From assembly GCA_964452645.1 (NCBI GenBank), contig CAYVMO010000010.1, forward strand, positions 1 to 64,000: a stretch of 64,000 nt of DNA. Direction: 5' to 3'. A model generated the notes under the pieces. It saw nothing but the letters and a program-made list of their open reading frames with translations. It had not been told where the DNA came from and did no database searches. The DNA comes from CAYXTW01 sp964452645 (lineage in GTDB: Bacteria; Zixibacteria; MSB-5A5; GN15; PGXB01). Below are positions 37,094 to 46,582 of the stretch, one piece after another. Position numbers and translations under genes: made by a program. Numbering within the stretch: position 1 is the stretch's first letter; each line of letters starts with the position of its first letter.

Positions 37094-37128
37094 GACCTCT
37101 GTAGAAATCTGCAGAGGTCTTTTTTTTT
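37094..37128 (+). terminator. Intrinsic terminator after groL
   Basis: Perfect 8-bp arms GACCTCTG and CAGAGGTC, then a run of nine T. It lies 31 bp after the groL stop. Confidence 0.9.
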
Positions 37129-37138
37129 ACCCCATCGA

Positions 37139-39187
37139 TTATTGCAGTTCCTCTATCATGTGCTTGAGTTCGGCTAATTTATTGACATAAAAGACATCCA
37201 TGTGCCCTGAACTCTGATATAGATTATAGTACCTCAGGGAGCTGTCGGGAAGCTTCTTATCCGCGTACGCACGACATAGAAAGTAATAACCCGAGACGTA
37301 CCCGGAATCGAGTGCGATTAACTTATAAGCATATATAATAGCGGAATCCGGCTTATCGGCCAGGATGTTTATCCATGCAAAAGCGCTGAGAACGTCATCA
37401 TTATTATTAAACAGGTTATAGGCAACCCTGACGGATTCCAGGGCCTTCTCATATTGCTTCATCTGGCTGAAAATCCAGGCACGATTGACAAAAAATCTAT
37501 AATTATACATCCCAAGTTGTATTGCCATATCCGACTCTTCAAGCGCTTTATCGAATATGCCTTCGCTCATGTACAATGCACTCAGAAAATTATGGTAACG
37601 TCCGGATAGTCTGTCCGGGACGATGTCCGCGGCCATTTCCTTTGCCCCGGTGATATCACCTCTATTCAACACATTAGATGCATCAAAAATTTTCTTTTCG
37701 TTGGGAAATCGTTCAAAAAACACGGCATTCAGAGAATCGGCGGTTTGCCGATCACCCGATTCCTGATAATACAATCGCATAATGACCAAATTCGAATACG
37801 ATTTCTCGGGATCGAGATCAATAAGATATTTCGCGTACTTTATCGACGTATCCCGATTGAGATTCATCAATAAATAGGGAACTGTAGTCACGATAAGATA
37901 GATGATCATTGTCGGTATATATTTCTTTAACGCCGTAAGGTGCTTTTCCGGAATCGAATATACGAGCAATAGAGTAAATCCAAAACCGAGAAACGAAAAT
38001 AAATCCCAATCCCGGCCCATGCCGATTTTCGGATCGATAAATAAAACAAACAAAAAGCTTGAAAGCGTAATTATTGTCAGGAAAAACGTTACACCATTTT
38101 TAAATATGTGCTTAAATTCATTAAAAGATAGGACAATTAATATCGGGAATATCGGGGAAAGCAGAAGCAACTCGTTTACCATATCAGTCAGGTGGGTAAC
38201 GCTGAAAGCAAAATTCGTAGGGCTGAGACCCTTACCGGTGAATAAAGGCAAAAAGATATCCTCGAAATACAGATCGGTTTTATAGAGATGAATAAAGATT
38301 ATAAACCCCCCGATTACGAATACGATCGCCAGTGAGATCAGCAAAGCCCGATATTGTCTATAAACAGCCAGACCTCTGCCCCGGCAAAAAATTAAAAAAA
38401 CAAAAGCGGGAATAAGGATGCTCATTTGAAGATGAATAAATATCCCCAAGACAAGAAAGAATAAACCGCCCGCCAGGCTGCGACCTGAAGTCATATAGCG
38501 TAGGCCGAAATATACAAATCCGGTAAGGGCAATCCAGATTAAGGGATAATTTTCGACATATCCGAAAAATAAAAGGAGAATTCCGGATAAAACTGATGTA
38601 AAAAATATCAAAACTCTTTTGCTTTTGTTGTCAGACAGAAATTCTGCTATCAAAAAGAAAAACCAAATCGAAATTACCTCGGAGAAAATCGCCATGATTT
38701 GAAAAGTCAATAGAGACGTCTGCTTGTTTTTCGGTCCAAGAAGAGACTGAACGATAGAGTGCAATAAAGTTATTCCCTTCTCGCTCCATCTAAGAACTGT
38801 TCCTGAATCGGAAGCGAGATTCGACAGGGCTGTATATCCGTCACCCAGAAAATGTGTCGGGGCGGCGAAAATAATGAAAAAGGCACTCAACACGGCGATA
38901 AATATCAGACGATGTATATATTTATATTTCGACTCAAAGAATATTTCGGAAAAGCCATCGATAAAGGCTTCGCTAATTTGAGAGGTTTGTCTGAAAAAAG
39001 GCAATATCAGGGCAATAATTGCGATAACGGCATAAATAATAGCAAAAGCATTTGACAAGAAAATCAGATGATTAAAGCCCCAGAAGCGGCCATCGAGATT
39101 AAAAAACGGTATGAATCTGATAATGAAAAGCAGTACCATTAAAAAATAACCGGAGATCACGACATTATTTTTTGCCGAAGCCTTCAT
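37139..39187 (-). CDS. Multi-pass membrane protein with C-terminal TPR repeats (paralogue A)
   Basis: A 682-residue protein with about 11-12 predicted membrane helices (residues 10 to about 430) and a C-terminal region with tetratricopeptide-like repeats (about 520-670). Shared motifs with the next gene: RFWGFNHLIFL after the first helix, EIFFESKYKY then HFLGDGY in an early extracytoplasmic loop, and GRDWDLFS near 385. An acidic residue in the first large outer loop is typical of GT-C glycosyltransferases such as protein O-mannosyltransferases, so a lipid-linked-sugar transferase is possible but unproven. The start is an ATG giving MKASAKNN. It is tandem with its paralogue, 82 bp apart in the same direction. 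Confidence 0.82.
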   Translation of the reverse strand: MKASAKNNVVISGYFLMVLLFIIRFIPFFNLDGRFWGFNHLIFLSNAFAIIYAVIAIIALILPFFRQTSQISEAFIDGFSEIFFESKYKYIHRLIFIAVLSAFFIIFAAPTHFLGDGYTALSNLASDSGTVLRWSEKGITLLHSIVQSLLGPKNKQTSLLTFQIMAIFSEVISIWFFFLIAEFLSDNKSKRVLIFFTSVLSGILLLFFGYVENYPLIWIALTGFVYFGLRYMTSGRSLAGGLFFLVLGIFIHLQMSILIPAFVFLIFCRGRGLAVYRQYRALLISLAIVFVIGGFIIFIHLYKTDLYFEDIFLPLFTGKGLSPTNFAFSVTHLTDMVNELLLLSPIFPILIVLSFNEFKHIFKNGVTFFLTIITLSSFLFVLFIDPKIGMGRDWDLFSFLGFGFTLLLVYSIPEKHLTALKKYIPTMIIYLIVTTVPYLLMNLNRDTSIKYAKYLIDLDPEKSYSNLVIMRLYYQESGDRQTADSLNAVFFERFPNEKKIFDASNVLNRGDITGAKEMAADIVPDRLSGRYHNFLSALYMSEGIFDKALEESDMAIQLGMYNYRFFVNRAWIFSQMKQYEKALESVRVAYNLFNNNDDVLSAFAWINILADKPDSAIIYAYKLIALDSGYVSGYYFLCRAYADKKLPDSSLRYYNLYQSSGHMDVFYVNKLAELKHMIEELQ

Positions 39188-39269
39188 AAATCACGGGATT
39201 CAAATAATATATTTGACCCTATTCGGTTATCCAAATTAAATGACTATTGATATTATCATGATACCGGAC

Positions 39270-41333
39270 CTAATTATTTTTCATTTGTTTTTCGAGCTCG
39301 ATCCCGATCTTGTTCCATCTGGAACTGAATTGAGGATCATTCACGCCGTATTTTCGATAAAGCCGGCCATAAACACGCGCGCTGTCCATCATTTGCTGTT
39401 CCAGATAGGCCAGAGTCAAAAAGTAAAAGGCGTCGGCGCTGGTGGAATCAACTTCAAGCAATCGTCGAGAATAAATGATTGATGAATCATATTTATTTCT
39501 GTCTTGAAAAAGAGAAATTATTTCGACTAACACACTCGAATTGGTTGGATTCAAAGTATAGCCTTCATGAAAAGCATCAAGCGCACTGTCGGGATATCCC
39601 AGCTCGCGATAAGCCATACCCAGGTAGACATAAGACTGGGCGGAATATCTGTCCAGTTGAATGGCTTTTCTCGAAGATTCCAGTGCCGCCTGGTAATCTT
39701 CATCAAGGTAATGAAGTGTTGTCCACATGTTATAATAATCTACCGAAAAACGGTCATCCGGCAGCGTCAGTGCAAGTTGTTTGGCGCGAGAAATATCTCC
39801 CTGCTTGATCGCTGAATATACCAGGCCGTATTCCCTGACGTACGGGTAATATTTCGCATAAAGGGTGTTAAGAGAATCGACTTTTATACGATTGCCTTTA
39901 TCATAATAATAATTTTTTAAATTTAAAAAAGTAACTCTATTTCGGTAAAGATCGAAGTTTATAAAATCCTCGGTGTATCTGACGGATGATTTTTCATTGA
40001 GGTTAGTCATAAGATAGGGCAACGATGCCCCGATTAGAAACAGGACAAAGGACAAAATAAGCTTTTGATTGAAAATAGGCATTTTTCTGTCGAGCAATAA
40101 AACAAAAAGCAGCCCGGGGGCGAAACCACATAAGGAGAAAAGGTCCCAATCGCGGGGCATGGAAAGCCGGGGATCGATGACAAACAAAAAGAAAAGAGCA
40201 GATAAAGAATTTGTAAGCAGAAAAACGATAGCCTTTTGCTTAAACGAATATCTTAATTGCTTCAAACCGCAAAAAAATAATAGCGGCAAAAGGGGCGAAA
40301 GTAGAATCAGTTGATTCACGATATCGCCGATATGTGCAAGGCTGAAAATCGTATAGGAAGGCGTCATCGCTTTTCCTTCGAACGCGGGAAGAAAGATGTT
40401 TTCCACAAAAAGGGAATTGGAATAATAATAGGCAAAAACAAGAATAAAAATTATTGAAAGGGTCGCAATACTAAGCCAGAATAGCACGCGGATTTTCTTA
40501 TATATTCTTAGACCGAAATTCTGCGATAAAAGCAGAAATAAGATTGCCGGCAGAAATATCAACATTTGAAAGTGCAGGGCAATGCCGACAATCAATGCAA
40601 TTGCGGAAAATATAAATCCTGCTCCCGTTTTATAAGATTTAAGGCCGAAGTATATAAACGCTGAATAGCATACTATCAGGGCCGGGTAACTCTCTATATA
40701 TCCGAAGAATAAAAGAAGCGTGCCTGAGAAAAGCAAAACGCTAAAGGCCAGTATCTTTAATCCCTTATTTTCCGATAAAATATCAGCAATCAGGAAATAA
40801 AAATGCACGGATACCAATCCCGAAAAAATTGAGAGTGATTGAAAAGCGGTTATGGCCGTGCCTTCACTTTTTTTACCCAGCAGATTTTGGAGTAATTCAA
40901 CCAGTAATGTTGTTCCTCTCTCGGACCATTTGTGGACCATACCTGTTCTGGAGGCGAGATTTGCAATTTGAAGATATCCATCGCCCAGGAAATGCGTCGG
41001 GGCGGTCAAAATTGTAAACAGGCCACCCATTATGGCGATAAATATCAAGCGATGTAAATATTTATATTTCGATTCGAAGAATATTTCGGAAAAGTTATCG
41101 ATAAAGACTTTGCTTATTCGACAACTTCTTTTGAAAAAAGGTAAAGCCAGGGCAAAAACAGCGATAAAGGCATAAATAATGACAAAAGCATCTGGCAGGA
41201 AAATCAGATGATTAAAACCCCAAAAGCGGCCCCCGGGATAAAGAAAGGGCAAAAATTTTATAAGGAAAAGTACTGCGAGTATAATGTAAGCAAGTTGAAA
41301 TGTGTGATTGTTTTCTGTCTCCGTCGTCTGCAA
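39270..41333 (-). CDS. Multi-pass membrane protein with C-terminal TPR repeats (paralogue B)
   Basis: A 687-residue paralogue of the downstream gene with the same layout: about 11-12 helices, then TPR-like repeats (about 520-680, for example AQSYVYLGMAYRELGYPDSA). Conserved blocks include RFWGFNHLIFL, FFESKYKYLHRLIFIA, THFLGDGY and PRDWDLFS. The open frame continues to a TTG at 41405, but that would leave two bases before the start of the divergent FAD gene. TTG at 41333, with AGGAG five bases before it, aligns with the start of paralogue A and is preferred. The function is unknown; GT-C-type glycosyl transfer is a possibility based on topology. Confidence 0.8.
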   Translation of the reverse strand: MQTTETENNHTFQLAYIILAVLFLIKFLPFLYPGGRFWGFNHLIFLPDAFVIIYAFIAVFALALPFFKRSCRISKVFIDNFSEIFFESKYKYLHRLIFIAIMGGLFTILTAPTHFLGDGYLQIANLASRTGMVHKWSERGTTLLVELLQNLLGKKSEGTAITAFQSLSIFSGLVSVHFYFLIADILSENKGLKILAFSVLLFSGTLLLFFGYIESYPALIVCYSAFIYFGLKSYKTGAGFIFSAIALIVGIALHFQMLIFLPAILFLLLSQNFGLRIYKKIRVLFWLSIATLSIIFILVFAYYYSNSLFVENIFLPAFEGKAMTPSYTIFSLAHIGDIVNQLILLSPLLPLLFFCGLKQLRYSFKQKAIVFLLTNSLSALFFLFVIDPRLSMPRDWDLFSLCGFAPGLLFVLLLDRKMPIFNQKLILSFVLFLIGASLPYLMTNLNEKSSVRYTEDFINFDLYRNRVTFLNLKNYYYDKGNRIKVDSLNTLYAKYYPYVREYGLVYSAIKQGDISRAKQLALTLPDDRFSVDYYNMWTTLHYLDEDYQAALESSRKAIQLDRYSAQSYVYLGMAYRELGYPDSALDAFHEGYTLNPTNSSVLVEIISLFQDRNKYDSSIIYSRRLLEVDSTSADAFYFLTLAYLEQQMMDSARVYGRLYRKYGVNDPQFSSRWNKIGIELEKQMKNN

Positions 41334-41407
41334 ATTCACTCCTGCAATCAATGTTAAATCTAATTTATTGACTTTAAGGCGATTTTCAATAACATTATAC
41401 GCCAAGC

Positions 41408-42163
41408 ATGAATATGAAAGAATTTCTTAAGATATTGTCGGATAAATTTCCCGATGATCGGATAACGAGCCAGAAGAAAGTGCCCACTTTTCACCCGGAG
41501 ACGGCTGCCGAGGCGGCACAATTGTTCGCACTGGCGAATGAATATAAATGGGAACTCTTTATCGCCGGATTCGGAAATAACATTGTCCCGGTCGGAGAAA
41601 AATTCAAAAATATTCTCGTCGTCAAATCGGATCGCCTGAATAAATTAATCGAGATTGTACCCCAGGATTATTTTTTTACAGTCGGCGCCGGTTATCCGCT
41701 GAGGGAAATAAACAAGCAATTAAAGCAGTATGACCTTTTTCTTCCGCACTCTAATCTGCCCTATGTCGGTTCGGTCGGGGGCGCGCTGGCTGTTGGTCTG
41801 TCCGCAAGACAGGATATACATCTGCTGCCGCTCGCTCGCTATTTCATCAAGGCGGAGATTGTCACGCCGGAGGGTAAAATTATCCGCCCCGGTTCGGCCT
41901 GTTTTAAATCAGTTTCCGGATTCGATATCGTGAAGATTTACTCGCCTTCGTGGGGTATGCTGGGCAAAATAATAACCGCCACATTTCGCGCATTACCCTT
42001 GTCCATAAGGAACGAATTCGAGAATATTGTCATGCAGCCGATTGATTATAAAAAGTTTGCCGACATTTATATGAACCCGGGCGACAATCAATCGGCAATC
42101 TATTCGATAAAGATTAAAGACAAATTCGACCCGAATGGCGTTCTGCCGTTGATTAATTTGTAG
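41408..42163 (+). CDS. FAD-binding (PCMH/GlcD-GlcE-type) domain protein
   Basis: A 251-residue protein that is essentially one FAD-binding domain of the vanillyl-alcohol-oxidase/PCMH class. It shows FIAGFGNNIVPVGE (about 57-70), the FAD segment VGAGYPLREINKQL (about 96-109), and HSNLPYVGSVGGALAVG (about 116-132), where flavin phosphates bind. The substrate or cap domain present in GlcD or lactate dehydrogenases is missing. The size and pattern are nearest to GlcE-type glycolate oxidase subunits, yet no GlcD or GlcF neighbour exists here. There is no clear Shine-Dalgarno. It is divergent from paralogue B, with little space for two promoters. Confidence 0.75.
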   Translation: MNMKEFLKILSDKFPDDRITSQKKVPTFHPETAAEAAQLFALANEYKWELFIAGFGNNIVPVGEKFKNILVVKSDRLNKLIEIVPQDYFFTVGAGYPLREINKQLKQYDLFLPHSNLPYVGSVGGALAVGLSARQDIHLLPLARYFIKAEIVTPEGKIIRPGSACFKSVSGFDIVKIYSPSWGMLGKIITATFRALPLSIRNEFENIVMQPIDYKKFADIYMNPGDNQSAIYSIKIKDKFDPNGVLPLINL

Positions 42164-42195
42164 TAATTCTCATCGATAATTTCTTATTCGAATAG

Positions 42196-42239
42196 CTTTA
42201 CGGCATCTCGTAAAGTGCCGCGCGAGTCCTCAGACTCGC
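42196..42239. repeat. Two adjacent hairpins between convergent genes
   Basis: CTTTACG-N6-CGTAAAG (42196-42215) and GCGAGTC-N4-GACTCGC (42222-42239), both perfect. They lie in the 203-bp gap between the convergent FAD-domain and alcohol dehydrogenase genes. No T-run follows, so a terminator role is uncertain. Confidence 0.5.
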
Positions 42240-42366
42240 CGGAACCCGGTCGATTCGAGTGGTAAATTCTATTTTTATCATTGTCATTTCGGAAAATCTT
42301 CATGAGAACTACTATAGATTAAAAACGGTGCCAACATCACCATCAGGGCTATTAGATTAAGCATCA

Positions 42367-43575
42367 TCAAAATTCGGGCAGGGCCGACATCGACATCTCG
42401 AATATTTTTATAATGTCCTTTTTGTATAGAGGTCGCGGATTGGCCAGGTAATCACCCCGGGCCGAGTATAATTTTAGAGTATCATCGGCCATCTGTTCGA
42501 ATTTGGAGTCATCCTTGATGCCTATCTCCGGCATACAAATATATCGATCGACCGATTTGAGAAATTCAATCGTGTCCAGAACCGCCTGATGGGCCAGATC
42601 GGCATCGGATTTTTCATCCTCGACTTTGTACAGCTCGCGGGTCATAAGAGCGAATTTCTCGACCCGCGCTCCGTACGTGTAAAACATTAATCGGGGTAAC
42701 AACAGCGCCAGCCCAAGGCCATGGGAAATGTCGTAATGTCCCGACAGAGCATGCTCCATGGCGTGGAGAGGGAAAGGGCCGCCACGCCCGGAGTTAATCA
42801 TGCCCGATAAGGCCATCGCCGAGCACCATGATAGCTGTGAGCGGGCATTGATGTCATTCGGTTTCGCAACCGCCTGCGGCAAATAATCCATAACGGTTTT
42901 AACTATGGAGAGCGATAATCTATCCTGAATCGGCGAGTTATCGGCACCGGTGAAAAAGCCCTCGATGACATGGGCTATTATATCGATGCCGCCGTCGATA
43001 GTATAGTCTTTCGGAACGGTGATAGTTAATTCGGGATCAATTATCGATACCTTCGGGAAAAGAAGAGGGTCAGACAGAACCATTTTTTCATGCGTTTCCC
43101 AGTTGGTGATAACGGCGCCGGCATCGGCTTCTGAGCCGGTGGCGGCCAGCGTCGGGATTTCCATCAAAGGAAGCGCCTTCGAAATTTTAAGGGGAGCCGG
43201 TTGACCATGATAGATGAATTCCCAAATCGGTTTTTTCTCCGCCGCCGCGGCCGCGATACCCTTGGCGGCATCCATCGGCGAGCCGCCGCCGAGACCGATA
43301 ATAAAATCACATTTATTATCGTTGGCCAGCTCGGCGGCTTCATCTATGGTTGCCGTGCGGGGATTGGGTTCGATTTTATCAAAGACAACCGCCGAGACGC
43401 CTTCCCTTTCCAGGTAATCGGTAACTCTGTTTATGATACCGGAGGCCGCGGCGGAGCGTTTGCCGGTGACAATCAGGGCGCGTTCGCCGAGCTTTTTGGC
43501 TTCGGCGCCGACTTTGCTGATTTCGCCCGGCCCGAAGATCAATTTGGTCGGCAGATAGAACGTGAAATTTTGCAT
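42367..43575 (-). CDS. Iron-containing (group III) alcohol dehydrogenase
   Basis: A 402-residue NAD(P)-dependent oxidoreductase of the Fe-ADH family, which includes butanol dehydrogenases. The nucleotide site GLGGGSPMDAAKGIA is near residues 94-108. Metal ligands: Asp in DGGIDIIAHVIEGFF near 194-208 (D and H), then HAMEHALSGHYDISHGLGLA near 262-281. The start MQNFTFYLPTKLIFGPGEI is typical, with AGGGAGA upstream. It is divergent from the glycosyltransferase gene. Whether it works in alcohol formation or aldehyde disposal cannot be told. Confidence 0.94.
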   Translation of the reverse strand: MQNFTFYLPTKLIFGPGEISKVGAEAKKLGERALIVTGKRSAAASGIINRVTDYLEREGVSAVVFDKIEPNPRTATIDEAAELANDNKCDFIIGLGGGSPMDAAKGIAAAAAEKKPIWEFIYHGQPAPLKISKALPLMEIPTLAATGSEADAGAVITNWETHEKMVLSDPLLFPKVSIIDPELTITVPKDYTIDGGIDIIAHVIEGFFTGADNSPIQDRLSLSIVKTVMDYLPQAVAKPNDINARSQLSWCSAMALSGMINSGRGGPFPLHAMEHALSGHYDISHGLGLALLLPRLMFYTYGARVEKFALMTRELYKVEDEKSDADLAHQAVLDTIEFLKSVDRYICMPEIGIKDDSKFEQMADDTLKLYSARGDYLANPRPLYKKDIIKIFEMSMSALPEF

Positions 43576-43703
43576 ATCGTAAGTCTCCCTTGTTTATTGA
43601 CTGTATATATTTTATATATCATAATAAAACTACAACAAATGTTAAACGACAAAGTTCGAAGGCCGTGAGTATTTTTATTTTCTCTATTTAGACGGATTAT
43701 TTT

Positions 43704-44951
43704 ATGGGAGAAAAATCGCCGGGCATAGATAAGAATCAATTTAAACCACTAAAAGTCTTATTCATCACCCATAACTATATCCGCCGGGAAGGGGATTTTG
43801 CGGGCGTGTTTCTGCATCTGCTGGCGCGGAAACTTATGAAAAACGATATTAAGGTTTATGTTATTGCGCCGCACGATAAGGGAATTCCGGAGTATGAGGA
43901 AATAGAAGGCGTCAGGATTTATCGATTTCGCTACGGCTCTGAAAATCAGGAAACCCTCGCTTACCGCGGCGACATGCATCGGCAGGTTCTGAGAAATCCG
44001 TTTAAGTTCTTTCGGCTGTATATATTTTTAAGATCTTTTTTCCGGCTGGCTTCACTTATTATCGAAAAAGAAGACATCTCGATTGTTTCGGTTCACTGGA
44101 TTGTCCCCGGCGGCGTGATCGGTAAGTGGCTCAAGAAAAAGTACAAAGAGCGCATAAAATTGTATATAAGCTCGCATGGAACCGATATCAGGCTTCTGAC
44201 GAGGTTTTCGTTTCTATATAGCTATCTTAAACCGGCTATAAAAAGGGCCGAGAAATGGACAGTTGTCTCGAATTATCTTAAGGAATTGCTGCTGAAACAG
44301 GACAGCTCGCTGGAGGATAAAATCGAAGTTGTTCCTCTTCCCAACGACGAGACGGTTTTTTATCCCGATCCGAATATACCCGAAGATAATAATCTGGTGG
44401 TTGCGGTCTCAAGATTAACAAAACAGAAACGGCTCGATTATCTTGTACGAGCGATAAAAATACTCTATGAGACCCGCCCCGAAATACGACTGGAAATTTA
44501 TGGGGTCGGGCCGGAAGAGGCAAACCTTAAGGAGTTGATTGCACGGAATAATCTTGGCGAGAGTATTAAGATTCTGAATCCCGTCTCACAGGAAAAGCTT
44601 CGGGAAATATATAATAAGGCGGCGGTCGTGGTTCTTAATTCTCTGAATGAAGGTTTCGGTTTGATATTGACCGAAGCGATGCTCTGCCGGACAGTGGTCA
44701 TCGGGACCGAATCGGGCGGTATCACCGATATTATCGAAGATGGTGACAGCGGTCTGCTCGTTCCGCCTGATAATTCCGAAAGACTGGTCGAGGCGTTAAA
44801 GCGCCTGTTGACGGACGACAATCTGAGGGACACGTTGGCAAAGGCGGGGTATCATCGGGCGCTCGAACACTTTTCATCGCAGTCATCAGCCGATCAGTAC
44901 GCCCGATTGTATAAAAACCGGCTCCAAGAAAATAAGTCATTGGATTCATAG
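43704..44951 (+). CDS. GT4-family glycosyltransferase
   Basis: A 415-residue GT-B-fold retaining glycosyltransferase. The N-terminal domain starts with KVLFITHNYIRREGDFAGVF (about 18-37), including the Gly-rich acceptor loop. The C-terminal nucleotide-sugar domain has AVSRLTKQKRLDYLVRAI (about 233-250), EIYGVGPEE near 258, and the NEGFGLILTEAM motif (E-x7-E) near 312. GIPEYEEIEGVRIYRF resembles family members in exopolysaccharide or lipid glycosylation. An ATG at 43704 with GGAG-poor upstream sequence is used. It is 18 bp ahead of the cytidylate-kinase-like gene, so an operon is likely. The acceptor is unknown. Confidence 0.9.
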   Translation: MGEKSPGIDKNQFKPLKVLFITHNYIRREGDFAGVFLHLLARKLMKNDIKVYVIAPHDKGIPEYEEIEGVRIYRFRYGSENQETLAYRGDMHRQVLRNPFKFFRLYIFLRSFFRLASLIIEKEDISIVSVHWIVPGGVIGKWLKKKYKERIKLYISSHGTDIRLLTRFSFLYSYLKPAIKRAEKWTVVSNYLKELLLKQDSSLEDKIEVVPLPNDETVFYPDPNIPEDNNLVVAVSRLTKQKRLDYLVRAIKILYETRPEIRLEIYGVGPEEANLKELIARNNLGESIKILNPVSQEKLREIYNKAAVVVLNSLNEGFGLILTEAMLCRTVVIGTESGGITDIIEDGDSGLLVPPDNSERLVEALKRLLTDDNLRDTLAKAGYHRALEHFSSQSSADQYARLYKNRLQENKSLDS

Positions 44952-44969
44952 ATAAGATAAGGAGGAATT

Positions 44970-45671
44970 ATGAGTTCCATTGAAGCGCTCATCAACCGGC
45001 AATTTAAAAAATGGGAGGTTGAACGCAAGAGCCGAATCGAAGCCGAGCAGAACGGCGAGAAACCGACCACAAAACCGATTGTTACGCTCAGCCGTCAACG
45101 GGGCAGCCAGGGTTCGTATCTTGCCGAGCAGTTGGCGGCCAAGCTGGGCTATCAACTTTTACATCGGGAAATTATCGATGAAATCTGCAACTCTTCCGGA
45201 TACCGTCGGCAAATAATCGAATCGCTGGATGACAAAGTCCGCTCCCAGGTCGAGCTCTGGTTCGAGGGTGTTTTTAAGGGGATGTACATCGATGCCTCGG
45301 ATTATTTCAAACATCTCTATAAAGTCATCATGTCAATCTCCAAACTGGGGGGAGTTGTCGTCGTCGGTCGCGGTGCCAGTCATATGCTGACCCGCGAACA
45401 GGGCATACATTTCCGTGTTATCGCGGCCAAACCGAGACGGGTTGAAAACCTGATTAAATTCCAGGGATTCAGCCAGGAAGAAGCGGAGAAAGAAATCGAA
45501 AGACTCGATAAGGAACGGGCGGGATTTGTACGTAATAATTTCGGCCGAAATATCGATGATCCCGCCGTCTATGATCTGGTTATCAATACGACCTATCTTG
45601 ATATAAAGGAAGCTCTGCGAATTGCGGAGATCGCCATAAGCTCGAAAATGGCGATACTCGGCTCGAAATAG
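44970..45671 (+). CDS. Cytidylate kinase-like family protein
   Basis: A 233-residue P-loop-like protein of the cytidylate-kinase-like family (distinct from Cmk). Residues 34-55 hold VTLSRQRGSQGSYLAEQLA, a diverged nucleotide loop; LLHREIIDEICNSSGY follows near 65. VVVVGRGASHML near 130 and the late FVRNNFGRNIDDPAVYDLVI near 188 are typical of the family. The first 30 residues are charged and helical. AAGGAGG is placed before the ATG. Members of this family occur beside signalling genes, and their substrate is not established. Confidence 0.85.
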   Translation: MSSIEALINRQFKKWEVERKSRIEAEQNGEKPTTKPIVTLSRQRGSQGSYLAEQLAAKLGYQLLHREIIDEICNSSGYRRQIIESLDDKVRSQVELWFEGVFKGMYIDASDYFKHLYKVIMSISKLGGVVVVGRGASHMLTREQGIHFRVIAAKPRRVENLIKFQGFSQEEAEKEIERLDKERAGFVRNNFGRNIDDPAVYDLVINTTYLDIKEALRIAEIAISSKMAILGSK

Positions 45672-45881
45672 ACCGATTTTGCTGTGAGATTTATAGTGAA
45701 AAAAAATTAAAAAACTGTAAGATTTTTCTTGCGTATATATTTCAATATGAGTTTAATTCCGATAATAGCCAAGAGGTTCGGGCGTTAAAGAAGCCTTTTA
45801 TATAGGAGGGTGGCGGCATTAAGTAAGTACAAAAAAAGTAAAAATTAATAATTAATTATCCCCTATTTGAAGGAGGATGGG

Positions 45882-46376
45882 ATGCCAGTAAAAAAAACAA
45901 CCAAAAGAAAAACCACGAGGAAGAAAGCGACAGTCAAAAAGAAAGCAGCTCCAAAAAGGAAATCGACTATGAAAAAGAAAGCGACCTCTAAGAAAAAAAC
46001 GACGCTGAAGAAAAAAGCGGCTCCGAGGAAAAAGGCAACGACCAGGAAAAAGGTGACCCGGAAAGCGGCCCCGAAGAAAAAGGCTGTCGCGAAAAAGAAA
46101 GCGGCACCAAAAAAGAAAACGGCCCGCAAGCCGAATCCCGCATTCATGAAACCGATGCAGCCGGATTCGGCTCTTGGTGCTGTTGTCGGCGAAAAGGCGA
46201 TTCCTCGGACAGAGATTACCAAAAAACTCTGGGCCTACATCAAGCGGAACAATCTTCAGAATCCGGCCAACATGAGAGAGATCATGGCCGATGACAAACT
46301 GAAGCCTCTCTTTGGCGGGAAGGTGAAAGTCAATATGTTCGAGATGACCAAACTGGTCTCGAAACATATGAAGTAA
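45882..46376 (+). CDS. Lysine-rich histone-H1-like tail fused to a SWIB/MDM2 domain
   Basis: A 164-residue basic protein. Residues 1-85 are almost entirely Lys, Arg, Ala and Thr in KKK-A/T repeats, like histone H1 tails and bacterial Hc1/AlgP-type proteins, and probably bind DNA without specificity. Residues about 88-163 form a SWIB/MDM2 domain (ALGAVVGEKAIPRTEITKKL, then LFGGKVKVNMFEMTKLVSKH), best known from eukaryotic chromatin remodellers and chlamydial proteins. The start is the ATG at 45882 behind AAGGAGGA; the TTG 15 bases earlier lies within the ribosome site. A strong terminator follows at 46395. It is likely nucleoid associated and perhaps abundant. Confidence 0.9.
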   Translation: MPVKKTTKRKTTRKKATVKKKAAPKRKSTMKKKATSKKKTTLKKKAAPRKKATTRKKVTRKAAPKKKAVAKKKAAPKKKTARKPNPAFMKPMQPDSALGAVVGEKAIPRTEITKKLWAYIKRNNLQNPANMREIMADDKLKPLFGGKVKVNMFEMTKLVSKHMK

Positions 46377-46394
46377 AATGACGTCCGTTTTTCC

Positions 46395-46422
46395 AAGCCG
46401 GGTCTGAAACCCGGCTTTTTTT
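46395..46422 (+). terminator. Intrinsic terminator after the SWIB gene
   Basis: Perfect 9-bp arms AAGCCGGGT and ACCCGGCTT, a five-base loop and a T-rich tail, 19 bp after the stop codon. Confidence 0.92.
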
Positions 46423-46582
46423 ATTAATTCGTACGAATTTGTCAAATATCGTCGCTGGATTGTTGCCCAAGCTTAACAATTACCGTAAATTATATACAAC
46501 ATAAAAACAGCATTTGGAGTATTGCAAAATACGAAAGAATATTTGCAGTGATTACACAACCTTACATTCTCAGGGAGTTTTC

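Noticed and set aside
45867..45881. TTG start giving an extended SWIB protein
   Set aside because: The added codons are the Shine-Dalgarno region (AAGGAGGA) of the ATG at 45882.
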